DNA of 64,000 nt from Aliiroseovarius sp. PrR006 (GCF_010500215.1 NZ_JAAGOY010000008.1:62001-126000), one strand, 5' to 3'. Numbered from the stretch's first letter, positions 38,540 through 48,390 are shown. The notes: generated by a model from the sequence alone, not told the origin. Made by a program: numbers and translations.

Positions 38540-38642
38540 ATTGGATTTTCTCCTCCGAGTTCTCAATTTTGTTCTTCTGAGACGCACAGGATAAGCAATG
38601 GCTCGCCTGCGCTGCCACGCCAATTACTACGCAGCTAGATTT

Positions 38643-38660
38643 AGATTTCAATTGGAATCT
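38643..38660. promoter_or_regulatory. Palindrome upstream of the TRAP operon (AGATT...AATCT)
   Basis: AGATT-T-CAATTG-G-AATCT is an 18-bp inverted repeat broken by one pair, about 104 nt upstream of the TRAP receptor start. The shape suits a dimeric repressor or activator, but no regulator gene is adjacent except the MarR. Confidence 0.4.
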
Positions 38661-38667
38661 ACTTAAC

Positions 38668-38686
38668 TGGTAAAATTATCTTACCA
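38668..38686. promoter_or_regulatory. Palindrome upstream of the TRAP operon (TGGTAA-N7-TTACCA)
   Basis: A perfect 6-bp inverted repeat with a 7-nt spacer, only 7 nt from the AGATT/AATCT palindrome. Together they form a compact candidate control region for the TRAP operon. Confidence 0.45.
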
Positions 38687-38870
38687 AGAAAACGCCAAAC
38701 GCTTGCTGGCCCAAAAGAACAAACAACACCGCACGATCGCTTATCCAGAACTGAAGCGCAACACGCTGGAAATTGACACAGTTTTCTTTACCACGCGCTG
38801 CTTGACGTGACGTCCACCACCCACTCGACATTAATTAACAATCTGGACATTTCATTTTCTGAACTATATG

Positions 38871-38880
38871 TGAGCGCTCA
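38871..38880. promoter_or_regulatory. Candidate MarR operator (TGAGCGCTCA)
   Basis: A perfect 10-bp palindrome 19 nt before the marR-like start. A TGGACA (38844-38849) and TATATG (38865-38870), spaced 15 nt, resemble a weak promoter ending at its edge. A repressor here would block transcription of its own efflux operon. Confidence 0.5.
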
Positions 38881-38899
38881 CCAAAGAGGGAATCCGTCT

Positions 38900-39358
38900 A
38901 TGAGCACACATACAGGTTTCAACACTGATGGGCTTGAACCCGAACTGCGCGCCCTGATGGGGGTCTTCTCGCTCTACACCTATATCGACACGAATATGCG
39001 TCAGCAGGGCGATGACTGCAGCGGTCCCAACCTGGAACGCAAGGTGTTGGTCAAACTGGATCGCCCCAAACGGATCGGCAACTTGGCCCGCGATTTGGAT
39101 GCACTGCCATCGACCATGACAACCGTGGCCGACCAGATGGAAGAGCGCGGCCTAATTGAACGTATGCGTGACCCGGAAGATCGCCGCGCATGGCTGTTGT
39201 GCCTGACGGATAAGGGCCAGCAACAGCGTAAGGAAACGGTCGGCCTCGCCCATGAGCTTCTGCACGAAACGCTGGGCCTGACCGACGACGAGGTCGAGGC
39301 ATTCGCCCAGATCTCTTTAAAAATTCACCTGAAAATCCAAGAATTGAATAACGGCTGA
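38900..39358 (+). CDS. MarR family transcriptional regulator
   Basis: 152-residue winged-helix protein: 'KRIGNLARDLDALPSTMTTV' is the recognition helix region and 'ERGLIERMRDPEDRRAWLLC' the wing. The start ATG follows AGAGGG; an in-frame extension upstream crosses the promoter and is not used. It ends 3 nt before the RND adaptor gene, so regulator and pump share one transcript, the usual arrangement for a drug- or metabolite-sensing repressor. Confidence 0.92.
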   Translation: MSTHTGFNTDGLEPELRALMGVFSLYTYIDTNMRQQGDDCSGPNLERKVLVKLDRPKRIGNLARDLDALPSTMTTVADQMEERGLIERMRDPEDRRAWLLCLTDKGQQQRKETVGLAHELLHETLGLTDDEVEAFAQISLKIHLKIQELNNG

Positions 39359-39361
39359 GTA

Positions 39362-40435
39362 ATGCACATGACCCATTCTACCCGTCCCCTAGTTGCCGCC
39401 GTATTGGCAACCGCATTGTCCCTTGGCTCGGCCACCGCGCAAGACAGCGCTGCCCAGCCAGAAATCGTAAAACCCGTCAAACTGATGACCATCTCGGAAA
39501 GCCAGCAGACGTTTTCGCGTACATTCTATGGCAAGGTCGTTGCCCGCCAAACCATTGATCTGGCCTTTCAGGTTGGCGGTCAGATTGTCGACCTCCCGAT
39601 CATCGAGGGCGAGCTTCTGCCCGCGGGCAGCCTGATTGCGCAACTGGATCAGGAGCCGTTTTCGTTGGCGCTTGAGCAGTCCATCGTTCAGAAGGATCAG
39701 GCCGACCGCACAGTGGAGCGCCTGACCAAGCTGAGCGGCAACACCGTCAGCCAAGTCACGATCGACGACGCGACAACACAGGCCAACCTTGCTGATATCG
39801 CCTTCCGTCAGGCCGAGAAGAACTTGGACAACGCCACGCTTTACGCTCCGTTCGACGCGCTTGTTGCCTCGCGCAATGTCGGCAATTTCAACACCATCGG
39901 TGCTGGCACCCCCATCGCGCGCCTGCATGACATGAGCGAGATCCGCATCGAGATCGACGTGCCCGAGATCCTGTTCCAGTCCGCGGGCAATGAAGAGAAA
40001 ATCGCGATCATGGGGCATTTTGCAGGCCACCCCGACGCCTATCCCCTTGGCATCCGCGAGTTCAACGCCGAAGCCGCCGCCGCTGGTCAGACCTATCGCC
40101 TGACCCTTGGGATGGCGCCAGTTGAAGGGCTGCAACTGCTGCCGGGATCGTCGGTCGACGTCCGCATCAGCGCGACCACGAACGTGCAGGAAATCAAACT
40201 GCCCGCCACCGCCATTTCCGTTGACCCGCAGGGCAACACGCTCGCCATGCGCTTTGTTGAAGGTGGTGAGGGTACCGGCACTATTGCAGCGACTCCAATT
40301 GAAGTGGCCACTGCCTCGGACGGCAACTTCATTGTGACCTCTGGTCTGTCGGATGGAGATGTCATTGTCGCCGCAGGTGCCTCGTCGGTGCAGGATGGTG
40401 AATCCGTGCGTCCGTTTAACGGCTTTGCGAACTGA
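39362..40435 (+). CDS. RND efflux periplasmic adaptor (membrane fusion protein)
   Basis: 357 residues with a signal peptide (ending near AQDS), the lipoyl-like half motifs 'VVARQTIDLAFQVGGQI' and 'LYAPFDALVASRNVGNFNTI', a short helical hairpin between them and a beta-barrel. It links the inner-membrane pump to an outer-membrane channel, which is not encoded nearby. Two ATG starts two codons apart are possible. Confidence 0.93.
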   Translation: MHMTHSTRPLVAAVLATALSLGSATAQDSAAQPEIVKPVKLMTISESQQTFSRTFYGKVVARQTIDLAFQVGGQIVDLPIIEGELLPAGSLIAQLDQEPFSLALEQSIVQKDQADRTVERLTKLSGNTVSQVTIDDATTQANLADIAFRQAEKNLDNATLYAPFDALVASRNVGNFNTIGAGTPIARLHDMSEIRIEIDVPEILFQSAGNEEKIAIMGHFAGHPDAYPLGIREFNAEAAAAGQTYRLTLGMAPVEGLQLLPGSSVDVRISATTNVQEIKLPATAISVDPQGNTLAMRFVEGGEGTGTIAATPIEVATASDGNFIVTSGLSDGDVIVAAGASSVQDGESVRPFNGFAN

Positions 40436-40443
40436 GGCCCGAC

Positions 40444-43400
40444 ATGTTGAACATCGCCCGCGCCTCGATCGAGAAGCCACTGTATACTTGGCTGATCATC
40501 CTCACCATGCTGTTTGGGGGAACCTATGGGTTCTTCAATCTGGGTCGTCTTGAGGACCCAGCCTTCACCATCAAACAGGCCGTTGTGGTCACCCAATACC
40601 CCGGCGCCAGCGCCGAACAGGTCGCGACAGAAGTGTCCGAACCACTGGAAAGCGCTCTTCAGAAGATGGAAGAGGTCGACAGAATTACCTCGACCAACCG
40701 TCCGGGGGAAAGCCGGATTGATATCGAGATCAAGTCGACCTACCCGGCCGATGCCTTGCCGGACATCTGGACAAGGCTGCGCGCAAAGGTGCGTGACACC
40801 GCGCGCAACCTGCCATCGGGGGCCATGACTCCCTTCGTGAATGACAGCTTCGGGGATGTGTTTGGCCTCTACTATGCTGTCACCAGCCCCGGCTTCACCG
40901 ACGCCGAACGGCACGAACTGGCCACCTTCCTTCGACGCGAGCTGTTGGTCGTGGACGGCGTGGCAGACGTGGATCTCGCGGGCCTTCCAGACGAGGTGAT
41001 ATATATCGAGCCCAACATGACGCTGGCCGTCAATCAGGGCATCCCGCCGAATGCGATTGCGGGGGCCCTGTCGACCTCGAACTCCGTCGCCTCTGCTGGC
41101 GGTTTGGACAACGACGCCGGGCGCACCATGTTCCGTGCGCCGGAAGGGTCGGAAACCATCGGCGACATCGCATCGCTCAACGTGGGTGTGAACGGCGTTC
41201 TGGTGAACGTCGCTGACATTGCACAAGTGTCGCGCGAACGGATCGCAAACCCGGATCAGTTTATCCGTTTCAACGGGCAAGAGGCCTTCACCATCGCCAT
41301 CGCTGGCCTTGAAAGCGAAGATATTGTTCAGGTCGGCCACCGCGTCGATGCGCGACTGGCCCAACTTGGCGAAGACATCCCGCACGGGATCGACCTGCAC
41401 CCGATCTATCAACAACATTTGGTAGTCGAGCAAAGCTCGAACGACTTCCTTGTAAACCTCGCCATGTCCGTAGGGATCGTGATTGTCGTGCTGGGCGCCT
41501 TTATGGGCTGGCGCGCAGCCATCGTCATCGGCTCGACGCTTCTGTTGACCGTCGTTGGCACCATCCTGTTCATGTGGCTCTTTTCCATCGAGATGGAGCG
41601 GATTTCGCTGGGCGCCCTGATTATCGCGATGGGGATGCTGGTGGACAACGCCATCGTTGTGGCGGAAGGGATGCAGATCTCGATGCTGCGCGGGCGCAAC
41701 TCGCGTCAGGCCGCAGATGATGCAGCCAAGAAAACCCAGATTCCGCTTCTGGGCGCGACCGTAATCGGCATCATGGCCTTTGCGGGCATTGGCCTGTCGC
41801 CAGATTCCACAGGTGAATTCCTGTTCTCGCTCTTCGCGGTAATCGGCATTTCGCTGCTGCTGTCCTGGGTGCTGGCGCTGACCGTGACCCCTCTGCTGGG
41901 CCACTATCTGTTCAAGCATGACAATCAGAATCCCGAGGACGCCTATAACGGGCCATTCTTCCGCCTGTACAAACGGACGCTCGATCTGGCGCTATCCGCA
42001 CGTTGGATGGTGATTGCCGCGCTGATCGCCATCACCGCAGTCTGCTTCATGGGCTTCGCACAAGTGAAACAGCAGTTCTTCCCGAACTCGAACACACCGC
42101 TTTTCTTTGTGTACTACAAGCTTCCGCAAGGCAGCTCGATCCATCAGGTATCGGACGATCTGGCGCAGATGGAGGCATGGCTGCTTGAGCAGGAAAAGGT
42201 GGTGTCGGTTGCGTCCTACGCTGGACGAGGCGCGTCGCGCTTCATGCTGACCTATGACGGCGGCAAGGACAATCAAAGCTACGGCCACCTGATCATCCGA
42301 ACTGAGGTTCTGGACGACATTCCCGAACTTCACGCCCGCCTTGAAAGCTTCGGCAATGAAACCTTCCCGCAAGCCGAATTCCGCGTGCAGCGTCTGGTCT
42401 TCGGCCCGGGCGGCGGGGATCCCATTCAGGCACGTTTCTCGGGCAATGATCCGAAAGTTCTTCGTGAGCTGGCAGATCAGGCCGCAACGATCATGCGTGA
42501 AAACTCGGAAAACCTGTTGAACCTGCGCACCGATTGGCGCGAGCAGGAACTGGTGATCAAACCGATCTACGCCACCGAACGCGCGCAGACGGCAGGCGTG
42601 ACTCGCGAAGACATCGCAGGGACCCTTCAGTTTGCCACGGACGGGCAGCGCGTGGGCGTATACCGCGAACGCGAGCGTCAGATCCCGATCATCATGCGCA
42701 GACCGCAGGAAGAGCCGTTCAACATCTATGATCAGCTGGTTTATTCCCCGGTTGCGGGCAGCCATCTGCCGATTGAACAGGTGACGGACGGGTTTGAAGT
42801 GCGTACCGAAAACACCCTTGTGCACCGCCGTAACCGCGTTCCCACGATCGCAGTTGGCGCAGATGTCGTGCCGGACGTGACCGCCGCACAGGCCCATTCC
42901 GAAATCCGCGCCGCGATCGAGGCGATGCCGCTTCCCCCCGGCTACAAGCTGGAGTGGGGTGGCGAGTTCGAGAACGCGAGCCAAGCACAGGCCAGCCTTG
43001 GGGCACAGCTGCCGATCAGCCTTCTGATCATGGTCATGATCTCGATCCTGCTGTTCAACGCGATCCGCCAGCCGATCATCATCTGGCTTCTGGTGCCGAT
43101 GTCGGTGAACGGCGTTGTGGTCGGCCTGCTTGGCACAGGGCTGCCCTTCAGCTTCACCGCACTTCTGGGTCTGCTCAGCCTGTCAGGCATGTTGATCAAG
43201 AACGGCATCGTACTGGTCGAAGAAATCGACCTTGTCCGCGCCGAAGGCAAAGCCCTGCGCCCCGCGATCATCGAGGCCTCGGCATCCAGGGTGCGCCCGG
43301 TGGTGCTGGCCGCTGTGACCACCATTCTTGGCATGGCACCGCTTCTGGGTGACGCGTTCTTCGTGTCGATGTCGGTTACAATCATGGGCGGTCTGGCCTT

Positions 43401-43491
43401 CGCGTCGATCCTGACGTTGGTTGCCGCCCCGGTGTTCTACTATGTGTTTTTCAAGCGCGACGAAAAACGCGAAGCCATTTCTGCGACCTGA
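40444..43491 (+). CDS. RND family efflux pump inner-membrane permease
   Basis: 1015-residue AcrB-type proton antiporter with twelve expected helices and two large periplasmic loops. N-terminal 'QYPGASAEQVATEVSEPLES' and helix-4 'GMLVDNAIVVAEGMQI' are conserved. The proton-relay pair that is usually Asp-Asp in helix 4 reads Asp-Asn here. It follows the adaptor by 8 nt and ends before a strong terminator. Substrates unknown; the linked MarR suggests inducible efflux of toxic small molecules. Confidence 0.95.
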   Translation: MLNIARASIEKPLYTWLIILTMLFGGTYGFFNLGRLEDPAFTIKQAVVVTQYPGASAEQVATEVSEPLESALQKMEEVDRITSTNRPGESRIDIEIKSTYPADALPDIWTRLRAKVRDTARNLPSGAMTPFVNDSFGDVFGLYYAVTSPGFTDAERHELATFLRRELLVVDGVADVDLAGLPDEVIYIEPNMTLAVNQGIPPNAIAGALSTSNSVASAGGLDNDAGRTMFRAPEGSETIGDIASLNVGVNGVLVNVADIAQVSRERIANPDQFIRFNGQEAFTIAIAGLESEDIVQVGHRVDARLAQLGEDIPHGIDLHPIYQQHLVVEQSSNDFLVNLAMSVGIVIVVLGAFMGWRAAIVIGSTLLLTVVGTILFMWLFSIEMERISLGALIIAMGMLVDNAIVVAEGMQISMLRGRNSRQAADDAAKKTQIPLLGATVIGIMAFAGIGLSPDSTGEFLFSLFAVIGISLLLSWVLALTVTPLLGHYLFKHDNQNPEDAYNGPFFRLYKRTLDLALSARWMVIAALIAITAVCFMGFAQVKQQFFPNSNTPLFFVYYKLPQGSSIHQVSDDLAQMEAWLLEQEKVVSVASYAGRGASRFMLTYDGGKDNQSYGHLIIRTEVLDDIPELHARLESFGNETFPQAEFRVQRLVFGPGGGDPIQARFSGNDPKVLRELADQAATIMRENSENLLNLRTDWREQELVIKPIYATERAQTAGVTREDIAGTLQFATDGQRVGVYRERERQIPIIMRRPQEEPFNIYDQLVYSPVAGSHLPIEQVTDGFEVRTENTLVHRRNRVPTIAVGADVVPDVTAAQAHSEIRAAIEAMPLPPGYKLEWGGEFENASQAQASLGAQLPISLLIMVMISILLFNAIRQPIIIWLLVPMSVNGVVVGLLGTGLPFSFTALLGLLSLSGMLIKNGIVLVEEIDLVRAEGKALRPAIIEASASRVRPVVLAAVTTILGMAPLLGDAFFVSMSVTIMGGLAFASILTLVAAPVFYYVFFKRDEKREAISAT

Positions 43492-43520
43492 CCCACCCCC
43501 ACTCACGGAAGCAGAACCGG

Positions 43521-43549
43521 AAGGGCGGCCCATTGGGTCGCCCTTTTTC
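43521..43549 (+). terminator. Terminator after the RND pump gene
   Basis: AAGGGCG/CGCCCTT stem (43521-43527 with 43539-43545) followed by TTTT, 29 nt past the pump stop. Confidence 0.85.
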
Positions 43550-43654
43550 ATCGACAGTGACCGCATAGAGCATGCTGAAATACCGCTGCGGGGCTTATAT
43601 CTGTCCCGACAGCGCCGGCGATCTACACGTTGGGCGCCCCGCCGCTCGGCTGGC

Positions 43655-45562
43655 CTAGACCAATATGGCGTCCAGAACGTCCTGACCATATCCAAGACCC
43701 GTCAAATAATCCTCAACTTGCTGGGCACTCTGGTAGTTGGCATACTGGATATTTCCGTCAGCATGCATCAGCGCCCGCAAGTAAGCCGTGCCGTCCACAG
43801 TCCTAAAATAAATCTCCTGAAAACCATCACCATCGAAATCGAACGCATCCACAACGCGCAGGTTGTCGATGTTCAGGTCATTTTGAAAGCGGTGTTGACT
43901 GTCATGGTCCGAAAACCGGGCCACAGTGCCCGCCTCGACAAGCGGATCAATGTAGACACCTACAACTCGTGTATCGCCCCCCGAGCCATGATTGTTGAAA
44001 TCAATAGCACCTTGCGCGTCTGGGCCAACCGTCGCCCAGCGCCCAATGTCGTGGTTGATAAAGATAAACTCTCCGTCCCCGTCGAACTGAATATCTGCTT
44101 CACCAATCAACTGCCAACTGCCACCCGCGCCCAAGTCGTTCCCGTCGAAATCTCGGATCTGTGACATATCAGTGGGGGCAGTGCCGCTAGTGGTCTGTGC
44201 GCGACCGGCGAATTTATCATCTGGGGTCAGCGGCACAACGAACCTTAATGAGGTGTCAGCGTCATTGAACGCCGTTTGGAAATCGACATGAGAAAAGTCG
44301 CCCTCCAGCGTGATCTCACCATCTGAAAGGCCATCGCCATTCTCGTCCAGCTGCAACGTCGTTTTCCCTTCCACGGCATCGTACACAACGCTGATTTCAT
44401 CCGTGTCAATCTGGCTGGATTTAAACACGATGACATCTTCTGTGGTGAAATCGAGTATCGTGTCACCATGCAGCTCCGATAGCGTTCCAACGACCGTGTC
44501 AGCACCACCACCCAGCGAGATCCGATCGGCCCCTGCGCCACCAGAAACAGTGTCACCGCCCCCCCCGCCATAGATTTCATCGGCTCCGCCTTGGCCTTCC
44601 AACAGGTCATCGCCATCATGCCCATACAATATATCGGCACCCGCTCCGCCAATGATGTTGTTATTGCCCCGGTTGCCGCTCAGCGTGCTACCCGCATCAC
44701 TTCCGATCAGGTTGATATCAGCGACGCCAAGCAACGTAGCCTGAGTTATCCCTGATACGATCGTCAGGTTCGCCGAAGCGAGCAAGTGACTCCCATCGAC
44801 CACGTCAAGTTTGACATTTCCAGCTGTCAAATCAACATCAACAACCGCAGACAGGGCATTGTGCACAATCGACACCTGAGCAGAGGATGCGGCAGCGAGC
44901 GCCAGCGCATATCCCCCCGAGGCTGCGCTTGTTACAGAAGTCCCGCCAACGGTGAAAGTCGCGCCAGCCACACCTTCACCCGGTGCATAGAACAAATCGT
45001 CATCCGTATCATTGAATACAACACCGGTCACGAAGACCGAACTGCCAGATGTGGCGAAGTTCTCTGTAATCATCGAGGCATTGAAGGTAACGCCATTTGT
45101 ATGGGTGAACTGACCTTCGATCTGCGCCAGACCAATCTCTCGGAAATATCCGTTCAGTGTGTTTTCCCGATGCCCTGCACTGAGAAATAGACCTTCATGC
45201 TGACGCTCGATAGCCGCTCTTAAGTCCAACGTCCCGGTTGTGCCACACCAGGAAATGTTCTCTCCCCAAGCCCATGCCCCTGTGAACGCATACCCAGCTG
45301 CTACCATGCGGTCGCCTGGCGTGCTTCCGCCTGCCCCGGTGTGACTGAACGTATCCGTTAGAAGCATCCAGTTGGAGTGGCCTTCCGCCGCCAGATCAAG
45401 AAGCTCATTTGCGGCCAGAACCTGCTTCTGGGTGCCATCAAGCGTCCCGGGAGAGAGACCTTCATTCAGATCGATACCATACCGCCCTGCCTCAGCAAGT
45501 GGGTCAAGGCGGGCTCTGTTGATCAATTCCAGAAGATACTGTTCATAGTTATTCAGGGCCAA
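43655..45562 (-). CDS. Secreted CAP-domain protein with RTX calcium-binding repeats
   Basis: 635 residues. Residues 5-170 form a CAP (SCP/PR-1) domain with the conserved His/Glu sites in 'HTGAGGS', 'GENISW' and 'HRENTLNG'. About 178-255 resembles a carboxypeptidase-regulatory/Cna-B-like beta domain. Residues about 292-355 are RTX nonapeptides (GGAGAD, GGGGGD, GGGADT types), which bind calcium and suit type I secretion. The last 180 residues hold an FG-GAP-like 'FDFDGDGFQEIYFRTVDGTA' segment. The start is TTG behind GGAG; no signal peptide, as expected for type I export. No export ABC genes are adjacent. Confidence 0.88.
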   Translation of the reverse strand: MALNNYEQYLLELINRARLDPLAEAGRYGIDLNEGLSPGTLDGTQKQVLAANELLDLAAEGHSNWMLLTDTFSHTGAGGSTPGDRMVAAGYAFTGAWAWGENISWCGTTGTLDLRAAIERQHEGLFLSAGHRENTLNGYFREIGLAQIEGQFTHTNGVTFNASMITENFATSGSSVFVTGVVFNDTDDDLFYAPGEGVAGATFTVGGTSVTSAASGGYALALAAASSAQVSIVHNALSAVVDVDLTAGNVKLDVVDGSHLLASANLTIVSGITQATLLGVADINLIGSDAGSTLSGNRGNNNIIGGAGADILYGHDGDDLLEGQGGADEIYGGGGGDTVSGGAGADRISLGGGADTVVGTLSELHGDTILDFTTEDVIVFKSSQIDTDEISVVYDAVEGKTTLQLDENGDGLSDGEITLEGDFSHVDFQTAFNDADTSLRFVVPLTPDDKFAGRAQTTSGTAPTDMSQIRDFDGNDLGAGGSWQLIGEADIQFDGDGEFIFINHDIGRWATVGPDAQGAIDFNNHGSGGDTRVVGVYIDPLVEAGTVARFSDHDSQHRFQNDLNIDNLRVVDAFDFDGDGFQEIYFRTVDGTAYLRALMHADGNIQYANYQSAQQVEDYLTGLGYGQDVLDAILV

Positions 45563-46001
45563 CTCAGTCTCCAGAGTGATTATCCGCTAGCGGGGCATCA
45601 TGCGTAATCCAAAGCGCACCTTTCGCTCTTTGAAAGGTTGGCAGCACGGCGTTAATTTTGCCCTAAGATCTTGCCTGAGCTGATCGCTTACAGTGCGATT
45701 TATCGCGACGCCCTTTAAGTGCCGCACATTCGCTGCGCATGTTTTCGCGAAATTCGCGTATGGCTGAGACCTCGCAACCAAAACGTGTGAAATGAGATAG
45801 CCTGAAGAACGCGTCATGAGCGCGACTCACCCCAACAGCGCTAGCGGCATGTAGAAAATAGCCCCCAAACGCCCAAACATGACGGGTTGAATAAGTGGAA
45901 ATTTATGTCGCAGAAATCTACTTTGTGGTGTAGACGTGCTATTGAGTGCCGTGATCCAATGATCAAACACATGGCGACCCACAAACTGGTACCGTTAATC
46001 T
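45563..46001. other. Intergenic region between the CAP/RTX gene and wza-like gene
   Basis: 439 nt with divergent promoters. A small CCTTTC/GAAAGG hairpin lies near 45619-45637 and a TTTCGCGAAA palindrome at 45743-45752. No gene or RNA that I can support. Confidence 0.5.
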
Positions 46002-47144
46002 ATGTTCCCATCCCAAAAACGTTTAGTTTTATGCGTTTCCCTTCTTCTATGCGGGTGTGCAGACCTGCCGCGACAGGGCCCAACTGCGGATGAGCTTCTT
46101 GCTCCGTCGCGTTCAAGCGCGGACAGTGCCGCCGTCAAAGGCTACGAGGTTGTTCGGGTGACTGAAACGATACTTGAGATCGAAGAGAACCATGCAAGCC
46201 CGTCCTTGCGCGCGGCATTCGGGCCAGATCGCAAAAACGCGTCGATGGGTATCGGCATCGGTGACACCGTTTCCTTAACCATCTGGGAAGCCGGGCCGGG
46301 CGGATTGTTTGCCACGTCAACGACCGCAGCCGATGGCGGAACCACAAGTGGCGGGCGAACCATGATTCCCGGGCAAGTGGTCGGGCAGGATGGGAAAATC
46401 ACGGTTCCGTTTGCCGGGCGCATCCGGGCAAACGGGTTCACACCGGCACAACTTGAAGATCAGATCGTCCAGCAACTGACAGGCCGGGCGATCAATCCGC
46501 AGGTCGTGGTAAGTGTCAGCAATCGCGTTTCAGGATCGATCAACATCATCGGCAACAACGTGGCTTTGCCTAGGCTTCCATTGTCGCCAGCCGGTGACCG
46601 GATATTAGATGTCATCGCGCGCGCCAGAGCAGCAACATCGTCAGTAGAGAACACTGAAGTTCGCCTGACTCGTGGCGGTCGATCCTCGGCCATTCCGTTC
46701 ACAAGGCTACTACAGGATCCCTCAGAAAATATTTACGTACAGGCAGGAGACAATGTCTTTCTGACTGAGAACCCAAACGAGCTGACAGTTTTGGGTGCAG
46801 CGGGTCGCAATACTGCAGTGAAATTTGGGGCCGAGGTGTTCTCTCTCGGGCAAGCAATCGCCAATGCTGGCGGCCTCTTGGATCACCAAGCAGACCCGTC
46901 TGGGATTTTTGTTTTTCGCATGGAACCCCATGATGGGCGCAGAGATTCAAATCAGCGCGGGGGGCGCCCAACAATCTACCATGTGGACCTAACTACCGGC
47001 ATGTCTATTTTTCAGGCCAACCGCTTTCAAATGCGAGACGGCGACGTCATATACGTGGCTACGGCGCAGGCCAACGCCTTGCAGAAGTTCATTGCTGTCC
47101 TAAGCGCCGCCAGGGGTGAAGTGTCAGCCATTGGCTCTCTTTAG
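46002..47144 (+). CDS. Polysaccharide export outer-membrane lipoprotein (Wza/OPX family)
   Basis: 380 residues with a lipoprotein signal (LCGC at residues 16-19). The OPX domain shows 'IGIGDTVSLTIWEAGPGG', 'VGQDGKITVPFAGRI' and 'GFTPAQLEDQIVQQLTGRAI', followed by SLBB-type repeats. It forms the outer-membrane channel or gate for polysaccharide export. First of the plus-strand locus genes. Confidence 0.92.
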   Translation: MFPSQKRLVLCVSLLLCGCADLPRQGPTADELLAPSRSSADSAAVKGYEVVRVTETILEIEENHASPSLRAAFGPDRKNASMGIGIGDTVSLTIWEAGPGGLFATSTTAADGGTTSGGRTMIPGQVVGQDGKITVPFAGRIRANGFTPAQLEDQIVQQLTGRAINPQVVVSVSNRVSGSINIIGNNVALPRLPLSPAGDRILDVIARARAATSSVENTEVRLTRGGRSSAIPFTRLLQDPSENIYVQAGDNVFLTENPNELTVLGAAGRNTAVKFGAEVFSLGQAIANAGGLLDHQADPSGIFVFRMEPHDGRRDSNQRGGRPTIYHVDLTTGMSIFQANRFQMRDGDVIYVATAQANALQKFIAVLSAARGEVSAIGSL

Positions 47145-47154
47145 GGATCGTAGT

Positions 47155-48390
47155 TTGAAGATTAAGTTCGATGTTACGCAGTTTCTGCTGCAGAATGGGT
47201 TTCAAACGCCCACCGGGATCAGTCGGGTTGAACTGGCCTATGTCAAACACCTCTTGGAACAAAAGGATTATGATGTCAGCTTTGTGACGTCATACCCCCC
47301 ATTTCTAAACCGAATAGATCGGTCGAAGATTGAAGACTACGTCCATGCTACTGAGTTGTGTTGGGGGACCGAAGGCGACGCGAAGCAGAATGTGGCCCAA
47401 AGACGCCGCACCGCACTTTCAGCAATACGTAACGCAACCAGAAACGGGATTCTCCTCAAGGAACGTCTGTCGCAAATCTCGTCCGGTAGCACAGAGATTT
47501 ACCTTTCTGTATCGGGTTGGCGCCTACCGACACCGTGGGTAGCCAGTTGGCTCCTCAAGCGGCCCGAAACCAAACCCGTATTTCTGCTGCACGACATCAT
47601 TCCCTTGTCGCACCCCGAATATGTTCGGAAAAAGTCGCGGCAAAAGTACAAGGTCTATTTGGAGCGCATTCTACGTAGCGGTGCGCTGATACTGGCGAAT
47701 TCGGAGGATACAAAACAAGAGCTTCTAAAGCATTGTGTTTCAAAAGGCATCCTTGCTCCGCAGATTGAAACGCTTCCTTTGGGGGTCAGCCCAAGCGTAA
47801 GAAATAGACCTGTTTCCCCAGAGCCGACGGCGCCGTACTTCATGGTTATCGGGACAGTTGAACCTCGGAAGAACCATCATTTGCTGATAGAGGCCTGGAA
47901 ACGGATGCTGAAAGAGGCTGAAGGGAAGCAGGTCCCCAAGCTATTCATCGTTGGGAAACTTGGTTGGTCGGGATCAAAGATACTGAACGCTCTGGCCCAA
48001 GAAGATCTTCTGCAAGATCATGTCGTTCACATTACAGGCGCCAGCGACGAGACAATTGCGTTGATGCTTCAACGAGCCACCGGTGTTCTGTTCCCTTCTT
48101 TTGTTGAGGGGTACGGCCTGCCGCTGGTGGAGGCCTTGGGCAAACAGGTTCCTGTTATTTGCTCGGACTTGGCCGTTTTCCGCGAACTTGGAGGGGAGTA
48201 TCCACGCTATGTCTCTCCTGATGACATAGAGGGATGGATATCCGCCATTCAGGACCTCACCAATCAATCGCCGTCAGACAGAATGGCTGAAATCGAGCGG
48301 CTGGAGGGATTTTCCGCCTATCAATGGAAAGACCATTTCGCGCAACTGGACCGCCTTCTTCGCGCGCTCCCGGATAAGGCTTCTATCTGA
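47155..48390 (+). CDS. Glycosyltransferase, GT-B fold family 4-like
   Basis: About 411 residues with a GT-B fold. C-terminal marks are 'YFMVIGTVEPRKNHHLLIEA' and 'LFPSFVEGYGLPLVEALGK', typical of GT4 enzymes. A TTG start giving LKIKFDVTQ is chosen because it lies after AGGGA and gives an N-terminus like other family members; a GTG 39 nt upstream inside the wza-like gene is possible. Overlaps the convergent permease gene by 8 nt. Confidence 0.88.
   Translation: MKIKFDVTQFLLQNGFQTPTGISRVELAYVKHLLEQKDYDVSFVTSYPPFLNRIDRSKIEDYVHATELCWGTEGDAKQNVAQRRRTALSAIRNATRNGILLKERLSQISSGSTEIYLSVSGWRLPTPWVASWLLKRPETKPVFLLHDIIPLSHPEYVRKKSRQKYKVYLERILRSGALILANSEDTKQELLKHCVSKGILAPQIETLPLGVSPSVRNRPVSPEPTAPYFMVIGTVEPRKNHHLLIEAWKRMLKEAEGKQVPKLFIVGKLGWSGSKILNALAQEDLLQDHVVHITGASDETIALMLQRATGVLFPSFVEGYGLPLVEALGKQVPVICSDLAVFRELGGEYPRYVSPDDIEGWISAIQDLTNQSPSDRMAEIERLEGFSAYQWKDHFAQLDRLLRALPDKASI

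Larger units (their letters stand above)
38540..38899. other. Intergenic region between TRAP operon and marR operon
   Basis: 360 nt, visibly AT-richer than its neighbours, holding two divergent promoters. It contains three palindromes described separately (38643-38660, 38668-38686, 38871-38880) and no gene that I can support. Confidence 0.6.
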
